Source: Rhyacophila brunnea
Lineage: Eukaryota > Arthropoda > Insecta > Trichoptera > Rhyacophilidae
DNA length: 64,000 bases
Reading direction: 5' to 3'
Assembly: GCA_022495005.1 (NCBI GenBank)
Contig: JAGYXB010001948.1
Location: 124,001 to 188,000, forward strand
This document shows positions 22,552 through 34,602 of the stretch, piece after piece. The first letter of the stretch is position 1. Every line of letters starts with the position of its first letter. The position numbers and the translations under genes are program-made. The notes under the pieces are model-generated. The model did not search any database. It was not told where the DNA came from and worked only from the letters and a program-made list of their open reading frames with translations.

Positions 22552-24892
22552 CTTACATGTAACCATTACCCGGGCATTACCCACACACCAAAGTGACATA
22601 ATATTATTTGTGTTTCCAGTGAATTGCGTGGATGAGCACACCGTCGCGTCACTTTTGACCCAGATTTCGATGACGTGTTGAGTACATTAAACATGGCCGT
22701 GTCCTGCATATTTTTTACGAACCAAAAAAATCTATGAGGCCTGAACTTTTAGCTTTTACTAATTTAGACAAGGATCCAATACGGGGTATATTATTAACAT
22801 TTTCTATTCGAATAAACTCTGTCAGTTATTTTAGTGAACGACTAGATAGTATAAAATCATAATTAAAACACTCAGAACTTTTTTTCATGTAATCTGTGAG
22901 ATAAATCATTAAAAATATAATTCCTTTAAATAACTTCTGAACCTAAACAAAAAAAAAATTAGCAATCACTGAACATACGAGTAGGTGCCTATATTATGTG
23001 TATTTCAAAAAATTAGCTGTATTCGTTCTCAGTATGCATTTACCATTAGTGAGTGCGCATAGTGCCTGAAGATGCCGAAAGTCACAAAAAACGACTCAAT
23101 TAATGGGGCAGTACAAAACATAAATCAATTAGAATTTAAAATATAGATTAAAATCACCTTTGATATCTATATACCTACTAGATAAAATCTTTTTTGCGAA
23201 AATACGATGTCCGGCGGGACATGTATTCATCTGAGGTATTTTCAAATTATAATAAATTTTATATATTCAAATGTTATGGATTATTCATTGAATAAAATAA
23301 ATAGTAAATTAAAGTATAATTTAAATTCAAATTACATCAAGTGCACTCAAGGGTCAATAGTGTCGATTCAAGTTTTATTTTATTTATTTAACCAATGCAT
23401 AAAGTGATTGGAAACCCGTCGATTTTTTACGTTACCTACACTGAAGATTTCACTTAAATTGTATTCGATACGTATCATCAGCGAGCATCACAAGTATTAA
23501 TTTGCTTTTATAAATATATTTATTTCGATGTTCGATACGGCACATACAGTTTTATCTATATCTTATATTTGCAGGAATTAAATCATCCTTAGGTAAATAA
23601 CATTACTTAACTGACATGCATATTCCTTGAGCAATTATATTATGGTCAGGCGTATATGCTATTGAATTACAGACTTAATGTGAAACATCCGTATGAAGAG
23701 GGTCGCCATTCATTCCACCTGAAAAACGAATTAATATTTCCCGCGTTTGTTCAGGTCAGCTGGCATTATACTCCGCCATTTTGTTTTTTTCTCTCTGATG
23801 CCTGACGTGTTCGTGATTTCCCGTTTTTACTTCGCAAAAACTTTATTACAAAATAAACGAAATATCCCGGAAATTGAACGCAAATGAAAATGTCTAATAA
23901 AGAAATATAAATCAACCCAATTTATAACATAGTTATATAACAGTGCTAATACCATTCAAATAAAAATAATAATTTTCTAAATATACGAAGACTTTTCCAA
24001 GTATTTTTCTTTCAATTCACATAACACATCCGACTTTCTCATTTATATCAAATGTCACATTTGCCTTTTTCTCGATTTATATTTTAACAGTTAAGTAGTA
24101 TCTACTAGGTATATATAAAAAACATTTTATGAAGGAACTCAATTGTGTATACATTTTATATTCACAGATTCTTTGTTTAAATAATTCTTTAACTCATCTT
24201 TCATATTATCCCATTACTATCGTGTTACAGGGGATATTTTTTTTAATTTTCATCAGTTTGTGACCGATGGACTAAGATATTTCACATATTATTTTATTTT
24301 GATCCATCGCTGTATGTATGACCATCTTGTATTATATTTATATTCAATCTTGAATGTCGATTCACTAAAACTGTGGAACTGGGGTGACTAAAACGTACAT
24401 AACCTATTTATTTTGTATAACCCAAACAACGTAATTAGTGATTATTATTATCATCTAGTCCCTATGTACTTTGCAAATTATAAAGAAAATAACTTTTATT
24501 ACCTAATATACTGTTTTCATATACAGTGTATAGAAATTAGACTCATTCAACAGACATAATATACAGCACTATTTTCCCGTAATAATACATTATAAAAATC
24601 ATAAACTTTAATCAAAAATATAATGACTTGAAAAGTGTCTGGTTAATTAGTAATAATTTTTCAAATTTGGGAATGAGGAAATTTGAAGCAACCTGTCCGT
24701 TTTTAAAACCTTGCAACCAGATATTCTTGATCCATAACTAAAACTCTACAAACGTGCCAAATTTTAGCTTATACTGGGACCTAATACCTAACTTCTTTTA
24801 CTGTTCTACATATAGTACCTATCTTCTTGGACATACACCAAGATACAGTTAACATAATATATTATATTATGTTATGTGTATCTACTTAGTAA
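22552..24892. other. AT-rich stretch, no gene recognised
   Basis: No exon or transposon end could be supported. A CTCCGCCATTTTG motif at 23771-23783 (AAAATGGCGG on the minus strand) resembles a YY1/Pho-type site in a small GC-richer patch (23690-23830). Confidence 0.4.
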
Positions 24893-25016
24893 GAGCGGCA
24901 TGCAGAATCTAAGATTTCGATCTTAAGGATAAGTTGCCGAAAAGCATGACTTAACTATAGACTATATTGAGTAACCATAGACTACTTTTGTTATGAACAT
25001 GCCCCCTTCTGTATTA
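24893..25016 (+). repeat. Dispersed repeat, copy 2 (pair with 3490-3631)
   Basis: Matches 3490-3631 in the same orientation: AATCTAAGATTTCGATC, GCCGAAAAGCATGACTTAAC, then CCATAGACTACTTTTGTTAT and CCCCCTTCTGTATTA. It lacks about 20 bases present in copy 1. A minus-strand open frame of 109 codons (24991-25320) overlaps the end of this repeat and a run of 13 G at about 25211-25223, and is not considered a gene. Confidence 0.75.
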
Positions 25017-25363
25017 GGCATGAGTGTAGGATCGTAACAAAAATATAGATATTTTGAAGTATCAATACTTTATGAAAGGTACTCGTACATCGATATTTTG
25101 CTATTGATAATTTCTTTCGATAACGATGGATATATAATAAAATTATAAATAATCCTTCGCAAACAACCATAATTTGACAACGATATTTACAAACATGGCC
25201 CCCCACAAGGCGGGGGGGGGGGGCTAACAGGGCTCCAGCCTGGGAGGCGATGACATTATTTATGGACAACGCACTCAATACAGTAATTAGCAAGTAAATT
25301 CCCGCATAAGACATTCTCACATGTATAGGTAGACGTCACGCAATTTCCATTATGCGATATCAC

Positions 25364-25560
25364 GCATCGGGAATTTATAGCAATATCACTTTTATTGTAA
25401 TGGCGTTAGAACAGTGTTTCTAGTGACAATGATCATTTGAGCGAATCCGTATACGATTCGGCAAACCCGAAAAAATGCATCGGGAATTTATAGCAATATC
25501 ACCTTTATAGCAATGGCGTTAGAACAGATTATGCCATTCGGCAGACCCGACAAAAAAGTG
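25364..25560 (+). repeat. Tandem duplication of about 112 bp
   Basis: GCATCGGGAATTTATAGCAA and AATGGCGTTAGAACAG occur twice, at about 25365-25415 and 25477-25529. Each copy is followed by an ATTCGGCA(A/G)ACCCGA string. Two copies are present with few differences. Confidence 0.8.
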
Positions 25561-25830
25561 AGTGTCATTTTTTTTCCCAGATGCTTCGTCCATATTAATG
25601 TCATTGCTGGGAGGTCAATCAGATAAGTGAGATAAACACACATCACAAATTTGCTCTAATACTAAAAAAAGTCGCCTGCGCACTATTTTATTTCAACGAT
25701 TTTAACATTTTAACAATAGTAGTACGATGCATTTTTTATTATCGTATGTCGATACTTGACAACTCCGCAATTCAAATAGATATAAATTCTAATTGTTTTA
25801 AGTTTTGGGGTGCCGGACGAAATTTTTGGT

Positions 25831-25960
25831 GATTTCGGCCTTCGGGATTCCGGCCATTCGGGATTTCAGCATTCGGGATTTCGGTATTCGGGATTTAGGC
25901 TTTCGGGATTTCGGCCATTCGAGATTTCAGCATTCGGGATTCCGGCCTTCGGGATTTCGA
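25831..25960 (+). repeat. Minisatellite of about 16-bp units (TTCGGGATTTCGGCCA)
   Basis: About eight imperfect units of TTCGGGATT(T/C)(C/A)GGC(C/A) run in tandem. Because the unit is close to, but not always, a multiple of three, short repetitive open frames appear on both strands (25810-26061 plus, 25866-26048 minus); they have FG- or NPE-type repeats and are regarded as artefacts of the array. Confidence 0.8.
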
Positions 25961-26099
25961 CCCAAACCCTAAGTCTTGTACTATTCCATTTGCATCGTTT
26001 TTTGCGACACGGGTATCGCCTTTCGGCATCTTCGAGCACTATGCACACTCACCAATTGTAAATACAATTGACACACCGACCGGGGTCGTATAAAAATGA

Positions 26100-26206
26100 C
26101 CCATTCACTGCGTCCAGCGCAACTGGTGCGTTGCCCATCAGGTGGCCATTAGATATAATTAGCATGTTATTTAAATGTGATAATTAAATGGTCCGCAGTG
26201 AATGGG
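26100..26206. repeat. Small inverted-repeat element, 107 bp
   Basis: CCCATTCACTGCG at 26100-26112 and its perfect reverse complement CGCAGTGAATGGG at 26194-26206 enclose about 80 bases. This may be a tiny MITE or a structured-RNA source; no target duplication was recognised. Confidence 0.5.
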
Positions 26207-28232
26207 GACTGCGGACCTTTTAATATAGAGATATATTAAAAAATACACAAAATCACTAAAAATACAGTGAATATCCTTAATTTTACCTCGTACACCATTT
26301 GAATGCTGTATTTCGAAGACGTTGCTTGACACATTTTAAAAATCAGTGACATAAGTTGCAAAAATCTTCATATTACCTAAATACACAAATGTTAGTAGGT
26401 TTTTTAAAGACAACGGTTAATATTTGCTATAAAATATTATATTTTACATCTACCTACCTATTTATTTTTATACCTATAGGATTGTTTTCACTATTTTGAC
26501 TAAAACACAATAGTGACTTGTAATGTTTTCAAAATACAGCATTCATTTTGAAAACGCTAATGTTGAGCGTCACATTGCTTTTAACCCTAAGTAAACTTAA
26601 AAATCCTGGCCTGTAGAGTGGGGGCCCGGTTCAGGTTGTGTGGGCCATCCTTTCTTTAAAGGACGATACTTTCTTTCGATACGATACCCATTCCATGTAT
26701 CAATACTTTTTCAATGGTTAGACAGGTCTATGCAGTGTTACTTCGTTTTTGCTACCCGTTTCAACTTATGCTCGCCTGATACCGCGCAAGAAACAATACT
26801 AATAATGAGAGTGTATGTTAAAAAAAATCTTGCGGTGCCTGTAGAATCACGTATAATGACTTATAACGGAAACATAAGAGTACTATAATTAAATATTAAT
26901 ATGTATTTATAGTTATTGCATTTATAAAGTGCAGTTGTCATATTTTTGTAATCGTTTAACAATTGTAAAATAATTTACCTAAACTATAGGAAAGATAATT
27001 TTTAAATATGGTATTATTTTCAATAGAAAAAACTAACGAAGCTTTAAGACAAGGTGAACCACAAACAACATGATCTTAGCTATGGACGATGTTTCTGCAT
27101 AGTGTTTTGTACTGAGGAAATTTTAGTTAAGACAAATTTTTCTACATTCCGCTCTAATTAAGTATCTAGATGCATCGGAAACGTTGTTTCAGATTAACTA
27201 TTATCAATTCGGGTTGAAACGGCATCCTATTGCCTATAACAATATTATTGTTCTATGGATTTAGTTTTGTATGTTACTCCTGTATGCTGTTATTAAAATA
27301 AACACTTTAATAGACTATAATATAATATGAGAAATAAAATAACAATTTTAAAAAGGTGAAAATATGTACTTCTCGTATTTTTCTTTAGAAAAACATTCAT
27401 TAACTAGAAGTGTGACGTTCGCCGCCATGTTGTTCTATAATTATTGTTTTTCAAAAGTTTTAATAATTTCAGGAAATCTTAATTCATTGCATTGGATGTA
27501 GGTACAGTGATAGATTGACGTGACAGTTATCTTCATGTTAATAACACCATTTCAATGCAGTGTACTACTCCTACCCTATGACAGACACTACACACGGAGT
27601 CACATCACACTTAAGACCCGATCACAATCTAATTGTACGTAAGCAAGTCTGATCGAATTTTCCTGAAGAAAAAAAGTTGTCAATATGTATGAGGTCTATT
27701 AAATATTCAGTTATGCTGAGTTAGCTAGCTGAGTACTAAAGCTTAGCAAATCCTGATTATAATTGCAAAGACTTATCATAAGGTAACTTAACTTAGTTGT
27801 TTGGCGGTAGCTATGAATACTCAATGTGGAATGAGAAATGAGGGTGGTTGTTTTTAGTTTAATTCGAAGTTTTGAGAAACTGTATGTTAATCAACAGACT
27901 CACCCATTGTACGAAGTGGTGCTAAAAAGTATAAAAACCACTGCAATTTTTTTTATTTCAGATAATCGCTATATCTACACATGATTTCCCCTACAAAATC
28001 AGCTTACGAATAATTAAATTAAGCTGTGGGACATTATCATGTAGCAAAAACGCTGAATGTTGTCTTCTTTCGGCACTTACATTATAATGGTGTGACCTGT
28101 CGCAAAATAATTGGAACTGATCGTCAGGGGTGCAATTTTGACATTTCGGACCTTGAAAATGTTACACATTTACTGACAAATTGTGGCAGTAGACTATTTC
28201 AGTATTCTACCCTTCTAAGTCAAAAGACATGG
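26207..28232. other. AT-rich stretch, no gene recognised
   Basis: A GCCGCCATGTTGTTC motif at 27421-27435 (AACAACATGGCGGC on the minus strand) resembles a YY1/Pho-type site often found near transcription starts. Nothing downstream of it could be recognised as a gene. Confidence 0.35.
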
Positions 28233-28442
28233 TTTTTGGTTTTAGTGAAACGAGATCCCAAGTTTTAAACTACATTTTCTCTTATCTTGTGTAAAATTAT
28301 TGAATTTTTTTGAGGTAATCTATAAAAATACAGTACATATTGAGAGATTATATCAAAACAATATAATAACTTTGGAATCTAATAACTTTTTTATAAGCTA
28401 AATCGTAGTTTAAGACTTGGGTTCTCGTTTCACTAAAACCAA
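28233..28442. repeat. Inverted repeat, arms of about 40 bp
   Basis: The left arm TTTTAGTGAAACGAGATCCC followed by AAGTTTTAAACTACA (28233-28274) is mirrored by GTAGTTTAAGACTTGGGTTC followed by TCGTTTCACTAAAACC (about 28405-28442), with three or four mismatches. The spacer is about 130 bp. It is probably a short MITE-like element; ends and duplications are unresolved. Confidence 0.65.
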
Positions 28443-29397
28443 ATCACTGTATTTTTACTTAGCAGGGCAGTATTCTAGGTCCACTCAATGACTCAATACA
28501 TAAATTTATCGAATAAGATAATTACTTTAAAGGTATTAAAACACTAATGTCCCTCCTATTCCTGATTTAAATATCAGATATTCATTGTAATTTGTATTTC
28601 ATAACATTATTTTCTGGTTCGTATTTTTATTATATTTTTCCAAAAAGTCGTATTACGCCGTTGCTGACAATCTCATTAAATTTCGATTAAAATAATTTTT
28701 GGTCAAACAAATTTTGATAATTATCGTTCTGTTCGTATATTCATCAATAGCAATATTATATTAATATTATTTTTGAAAAGTTATTAGTTCTTATTCAATA
28801 CAGAATAAACACGAGTTATAAGTGTTGGATTCTTTATTACAAAATTATATAATTTTGAAAAACCTCAGAAACATACATTAAAAATATCCTGGAAAAAAAG
28901 TTGGCCCGAGTCAAGTGCGTTGATAAATTGAATATTTTTCTGTAACGAAATATTTACCTTCCTCCAATAGGCAGTCTTCCCCACTGGCGGAAATACAATA
29001 TAATAATATAATTAGGTACCTACAATAATAGCATTATAAAGACTGCAAGTTTAAACTTGAACGCTGTAAGTATATCAGAACTCATGTTACAAATCATACG
29101 TTAGAGAAGTCGGTAGGGTGTCTATCTTTGAAATCATACGTAGATTAAGGACTATATTTTAGTTGTTTATTTTATATAATGGCTTTCCACCAGAAATTAT
29201 AATATTTATTAACTTCCCTGTGATGTTTTGTACAAAAAATATTTATAACCCAATTAAGCTATTTTATTTCATCTGTGGCCAACGTTTATTATTTTTCTTC
29301 TCTAGAATAACAGTGTTTTATACTACCTACGTTAATTATATTATATTAAGTATATGTGTTTATAAATATCATTATCGCGTGTGTAAATACGTATTGT
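28443..29397. other. AT-rich stretch, nothing recognised
   Basis: No coding or repeat signal was recognised. Confidence 0.4.
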
Positions 29398-29559
29398 GCA
29401 TGTCACTAGTCGTTGGTGTGATTGTACAGTCCCAAGGGGCTGGTGTCTTACACGCACCGAGAGTCATTTGCGTAATAGGGGATGATTTGTTGAGGTTTAA
29501 TGCAGATTTAATCCTCATTTTGGGAGCACTTTTAGGCTTAATGGACTGTTGAACGAAGA
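29398..29559 (-). other. GC-richer segment open on both strands, possible exon
   Basis: This 160-base patch stands out from its AT-rich surroundings. On the minus strand a long pyrimidine tract plus CAG (TTTTTTTCTTCGTTCAACAG, ending near 29550) looks like a strong splice acceptor. It is followed by 56 codons open to a TAA, reading for example KPKSAPKMRIKSALNLNKSS and TPAPWDCTITPTTSDMH. On the plus strand the same bases close a 129-codon frame (29163-29552) ending GDDLLRFNADLILILGALLG. I recognise no family in either reading. Joined in phase 2 to the octopamine receptor exon, the minus-strand segment would stop after about ten codons and lacks the conserved continuation, so it is not the next exon of that gene. 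Confidence 0.3.
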
Positions 29560-31618
29560 AAAAAACTAATTTCCCCCTTTCAAATGCAAAAATCTCTTCA
29601 TAATAAGAGGGAAAAAATGTAGTTTATCGCAGATAGCGGATTTTTTTAGTTAATATGCCTATATACGAGTACCTACATGAATTTTGAATGAAGATTTCAT
29701 AATTATTTTTCCGGTAAAAATATATATATATGAAAAGAGATCTTAAATTTATTTTAAGTGAAAATCAATTTAAATAAATCATAAATATCACTTTGCAAGA
29801 TAGCAATCATCAATTACTTCTGAAGCCAAGAATATTTCCCCCTCATAAAAAAAACTAGTTAAAATGAATATCAGATAATAATTATTATTAAATGTCTACA
29901 TATTATATAATTAAATATATAATAGCTTTATATCAATCTTTTAAAAATTATTTTCGAGATATTATTCTTTAAATATTTTGGTTTATGTTTGTCTAGGTTT
30001 AATAACTTTACTTTATTTTTTTCGACTACCTTTATTTTTGTTTGCTTCAAAAATATCAGATTATGTATTATATCTGTTTCTATTAAATTGTAAGTATGTA
30101 TGTGATTACAATTTTTTTCAAAATACTATAGATCAATTAAATGAGAAGTTATAATTAATAATTTGTGTATTGTTTCAATATAATATATACATATGTATGA
30201 ACATCCAATTAATATTATATATAATGTATATTAATCAGTATTCATGCGTATGCCATAAATATCTAATAAATATTTAATTGTATTGATAGCAATACAATTG
30301 TCTCAGTGTAGAGAGATCTATAGAGAGTCTAGACTTAAGAAAATCTTATGATAAGTAAGTAAATATATTGATTCAAGAACGATTTGGATATATAATTGAA
30401 TTTTAAAAGCATGAACTCTGATATTTCATAATATATATATATATTATAAATATACTTAAAACAATATTAATGTACAGTGATATTAAATTTCATGTAAAAT
30501 CCTTACATTATATAATATAGAAAGAAAAAATCCAACACTTATCACTTAAACCAATGCCTGGACAATGCAATGATGCCTTTTCAAGATTTTGTAATAAGTT
30601 AATTTTGTATAATATAAGCAATAAATAATATATAACTTACATACATGTCAGCTGTAAATTTACAATAGACATTTTTCTTTAAAATGCTGAAAGACAAAAC
30701 CTGGGATGATAAAATGATTCTAATGGAACTGGATAGTCTTGTCTTTCTTGTATTATAGTTTAATGAATTCATTATAATAATAACGAGAGTCGCATTTAAA
30801 ATAGATCTAAAGTGATTATGAGGGACTCAGATCGAAAATAAATTGACAAAACTATAAAATCATGACCTAGTTAGTTGAAGTGTTTGCGAGTTTATCAGTT
30901 AATTCAAGAATACGTCGCACGTATAGTAGATAGAAACATACGTAGAAAGTTATTGAAGATGAAAGACTAATTATATATACCTTACTTAACATTTGTTTGA
31001 ATCAGTTAAAGATGTTTTCATGATGAAAAAATCATTTTCCAGATTGTCATAAACTAAAAAATATGTATAAAATAATATCAGAAATAATAAGTGATTTTGA
31101 CAAAAAAAAAATAACAATATTATTTTATAGATGGTTTTTGGGTCTCTCAAAATTTTTTAGACCCCCCCTCCCCCTTGAACCATAAATTTGGCTCTGATAA
31201 TAATAATAGTACCTACCCTCTTATATATCGTTAATACTTTTTATCATATTCATTAGGTAATGTTAATTTATGAAGATCTTTAAAATTAACAGACTTACTG
31301 TGTTGTTTACTTTTACAAATAATATCCTAATTGTATTTGATTTTACGAAAGAACCTATATTTTTTTTTTTAGTTTTCCACATTTATAAAATACCAAAGCC
31401 AAATTTTTTTACAGCCTTAGCAATTGGTAACAGAGTTTGGTTATTAAGCTTAAAATTATGCAATATTAGCAAACATAACAAATTGTGTTGCTATTTTTTT
31501 CAACCAAAACGGCTTATCTTGATAAATAAGGATAATGAACAATTTTGTCGGCTGCTTTTAAATCATCACGTAAGAACAAAAACTTCTAAATTATACAAAT
31601 TCGTCAAAATGTACTCAC
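29560..31618 (-). other. Probable start of the first coding-region intron of the octopamine receptor gene
   Basis: The minus-strand donor of the receptor exon (CAG then GTGAGT) begins at 31618, so DNA at lower coordinates is intronic until the next exon. No segment encoding the expected sixth and seventh transmembrane helices was recognised in the window, which suggests a long intron. The left boundary is unknown. The stretch is AT-rich, with many TA microsatellite-like runs (for example 30428-30445). Confidence 0.55.
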
Positions 31619-32559
31619 CTGTATAACATTCTTTCTTGGCGATCAGCTTCCATATAAATCCTGTAGTACATGAACAGCATAATGACACCGGGTACCCAAA
31701 AACTGACACTTGAACTAATGACCGCATACGGTCTATTCACTGTAAATCCACAAACACTTGGATGAGTTCTCCTGAAATTAAGATGCTCCTCCGTAGTATA
31801 CCAGCCCATAAATATGGGTAAAAATGACACCAGTGCTGGACTGCACCAAACGACTGCCAGCATCACTCCGAGGCGTCCTGTTGTCATTATCAATGGATAA
31901 TCCAACGGCTGCACAATCGCATAGTATCTATCCACTGATATACAGCACAAGTGAAGAATGGATGCAGTTGAAAAATACACATCTAAAGAGTTCCAAACGT
32001 CACACATAAAATAACCAAACAACCATTTCCCATTTGTTAGCTCTACGCTAAAGTTAAAACACATCGCCCATATTGCTACGAGCATATCCGCTAGAGCCAA
32101 CGACACCACAAAATAATTCGTTATAACCCTTAATTTTCGATGTCTCATGACAGATACTATTACTAAAAGATTCCCAAATAATGCTGCAAGTATAATAAAC
32201 ACCATTATACTGCTCTTCACCGTTTTTATCAGCACCATATACCATGGCATTAAATAAGTCACAGTCCCGTTGTGTTGAATAAAAGATTCATCAAATACAA
32301 ATAGACTAGAGTTTTGATCGAAAAAGAACGTTCTGTTGTTGAATGGTAAACCCGATTCGGTGATTGAAACTGTGTGGGATGATGCTGCGATGTCGCTGGT
32401 GGAATCGCTTTGGTCTGAAAATGAAGCGGCGTTATCAGCCGATGTCCAGGTGTCATGGAAAGTAGAATAATTCAAATCTGGGCTGTATATTCTATCATTC
32501 AACATATCCGCCACAAACCCGCCGTTCGAATTTGGTAAAAAGCTCGATTTCTTATCCAT
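31619..32559 (-). CDS. Beta-type octopamine receptor, 5' coding exon (N-terminus to end of TM5)
   Basis: This is a class A amine G-protein-coupled receptor of the plasma membrane; beta octopamine receptors bind octopamine and raise cAMP through Gs. The exon encodes 313 codons plus two bases. Residues 1-115 are a long extracellular tail with glycosylation sequons at N30, N75, N83 and N97. TM1 spans about 115-138 (GN at 129-130), TM2 148-170 (D158), TM3 186-209 with C186, the amine-binding D193 and the DRY motif at 210-212. TM4 is about 230-250, the extracellular-loop cysteine C270, and TM5 278-302 with serines 282-284 and 286, which contact catechol-like ligands, and P290. [20 protein letters not shown] and [11 protein letters not shown] are typical of insect beta octopamine receptors. 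The exon ends at CAG/GTGAGT in phase 2 within the Arg codon. The first ATG of the open frame (32557-32559) is taken as start. Subtype (beta-1, -2 or -3) is not settled; TM6, TM7 and the C-terminus are absent here. Confidence 0.92.
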
Positions 32560-34092
32560 ATTTTTATGATATTTATTTCATTTAACTTACATTATATTTT
32601 TAAGTATTTTATGTTTATACTATTATCTTGAAAACTATGTTAATTATTTTGAAGAAAAATATATTAAATTATCTCATGATACATTTAAGGGTTGACTTTT
32701 AATTGATAGGTTTACTTAAATAAAAATAATCTGTTTGGTAATTCTGTACTATTACCCATTTTAATTAATAGATTTGTTGTAAAAGACTCTTAATGTTTTG
32801 TAATTTAAGTGTAAATACTGTAGCTTAATACACAGTTTCTCACTTTAATGAAGATAATTAAATTACTTATTAGGAAATACGTTTGATAATGGATATACTT
32901 ATATTGAGAGTATTGCTATTATGTTTTATTTTTAAACTCACCATTGTATTATAAATTAATTTATGGAGATTGTTTTAAATAATTTTAGTACGTATATTTT
33001 TTTCATGACTTATTTGGATTTTTTTGTTTTGTATTTAACCGTCAATACTTTCTTTTTATACTTGCTCACACTTAATTTTATGGTTCGTTATTTTAATTCA
33101 ATACAACGTTTTGATTTCGGAGAAAGTTCACGTTTCGCTTATAATGCTTTTTGCTTGAATAACTCTAACACTTTGCTTTTATGATTACATGTTTAAGGAG
33201 TCTAATCGATACTGTGCGTGTCGTATATTAGCATAATTCGATATTTTATGAGTTTATAAGGTGCGTTTATCATTTTAGTAATTTATGATTTTGAATTTAA
33301 ATCAAACGAGCATTTATTTATATGTTGGTTCACTTCATGGCAATTTTTCTCATTAGACTAATTGAAATAAATTGACGGTATTATTTTATAAAATTTCTTC
33401 TATCCTTTAGGTAAGTTCGCCATGTCATGTCGTCAACTCGTGTTTCCTGAAAAAAAATGATATTATTTTAAAAAACAAGTCATTATTAAAACGAGAGACG
33501 TCAAAGAAAACATTCTAATACAGCAATAATTCTCAACCTTTTTTTAATAAACCCTAGAAATGATTGGGAAACATTTTTCTGACATAATTTACATTAGTCC
33601 AAAATGTATAAGAAAAAAATTTTTGCGTTACCTCTTACAATAATTTGTGTTAAATTAAGTGTTTTTTAATTAATAAAATTATTAAATACTACAATTACGC
33701 AAATGATTTACCATTCTAAATTTTCAAAGTTCTCCTTTATTTTACTAAAAGGCTATATAAAAATCTTAACAATTTTTACTTGATAGAACAGTAGCAAATT
33801 GAACCATCTTTTTATAGTCATAGGTCTCTAGCACGATCTCATGGAATCCCATGGTTCTTCGAAACTTTGGTTAATTACAAGTAAAATATAGATTTATTCT
33901 ATTAATTAATTAGTGGCATGTCGCTTCATTTGAGGCAAACGTATTCCATTTAAGCTCTTTTTTCCAATCTGCACTATGTTAAAAAAAACTCCTTTCATTA
34001 ATATTAAAAGCGTAAAACAAGTAACTATTTAATACGATAAGTCATCATTATTTGTAATATTTAGATTAACAATCACAAAAAACTACCAAATG
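32560..34092. other. AT-rich upstream region of the receptor gene
   Basis: This is upstream of the receptor start on the minus strand. No TATA, initiator or upstream exon can be assigned with confidence. A degraded hAT-like end (CAGCAATAATTCTCAACC at 33521) is visible, but the partner end is not convincing. Confidence 0.4.
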
Positions 34093-34100
34093 AAATAGAC

Positions 34101-34594
34101 CAGTGGTCGGCAACCTTTTGAGAGAATGGGTAAAAAAATCAATTTTGAAAAAAATATTTGGTTAGTAGGAAAAAGTTTAAAACAATTTTTTCGATATTTT
34201 TAAGAAACAATTTTATTTTTATATAATAAAATATATATATCGCAGAGTATTCCAGACACATTTTATTTAAGAAAATATTTGCTCACAAGAATATGATGAA
34301 CCAAATTCTGATAATAGAGCAAATTCAATTATTTGAAAAGCATGAAAATACGAAAACGATAATATGAAACACGTTCAGTGATAACAACGTAAAAAATTGA
34401 CCTTCAGTTACTTACTTAAAATTAATAAATGATGAAAAAACATCATTATCTATTTATTCATTTAAACTTTTGGTATTTTCAATAAATAATAATAATTTTA
34501 TAAAAATATTAAGTATCATATTTTCCTGGCGGGTAACTCAAAATGTTGTAGTGGGTAATTCAATTACCCGCGGGTAGTAGGTTGTCGACCACTG
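34101..34594. mobile_element. Non-autonomous hAT element, 494 bp
   Basis: Left end CAGTGGTCGGCAACC and right end (minus strand) CAGTGGTCGACAACC match at 14 of 15 positions. Flanking 8-mers AAATAGAC (34093-34100) and ATATAGAT (34595-34602) match at six of eight, compatible with an aged hAT target duplication. No transposase frame remains; the interior is AT-rich. Confidence 0.82.
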
Positions 34595-34602
34595 ATATAG
34601 AT

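Noticed and set aside
24991..25320. 109-codon minus-strand frame with a signal-peptide-like start
   Set aside because: It is formed across a poly-G run and ends inside the dispersed repeat at 24893-25016, so it is most likely fortuitous.
25810..26061. FG-rich repetitive open frames on both strands
   Set aside because: They arise from the 16-bp minisatellite; the repetition alone accounts for the open frames.
28026..28268. 80-codon frame with an H-x-C-like end resembling a LINE zinc motif
   Set aside because: The spacing does not fit a known motif, and the end of the frame is explained by the inverted repeat at 28233.
29398..29559. Next coding exon of the octopamine receptor
   Set aside because: Joining in the required phase 2 gives a stop after about ten codons and not the conserved continuation expected after the ERMLYR end.
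33521..33880. Possible further hAT element starting CAGCAATAATTCTCAACC
   Set aside because: The left end looks like hAT, but the putative right end (near GAATCCCATGGTTC, 33845) lacks a convincing inverted repeat and no 8-bp duplication could be found.
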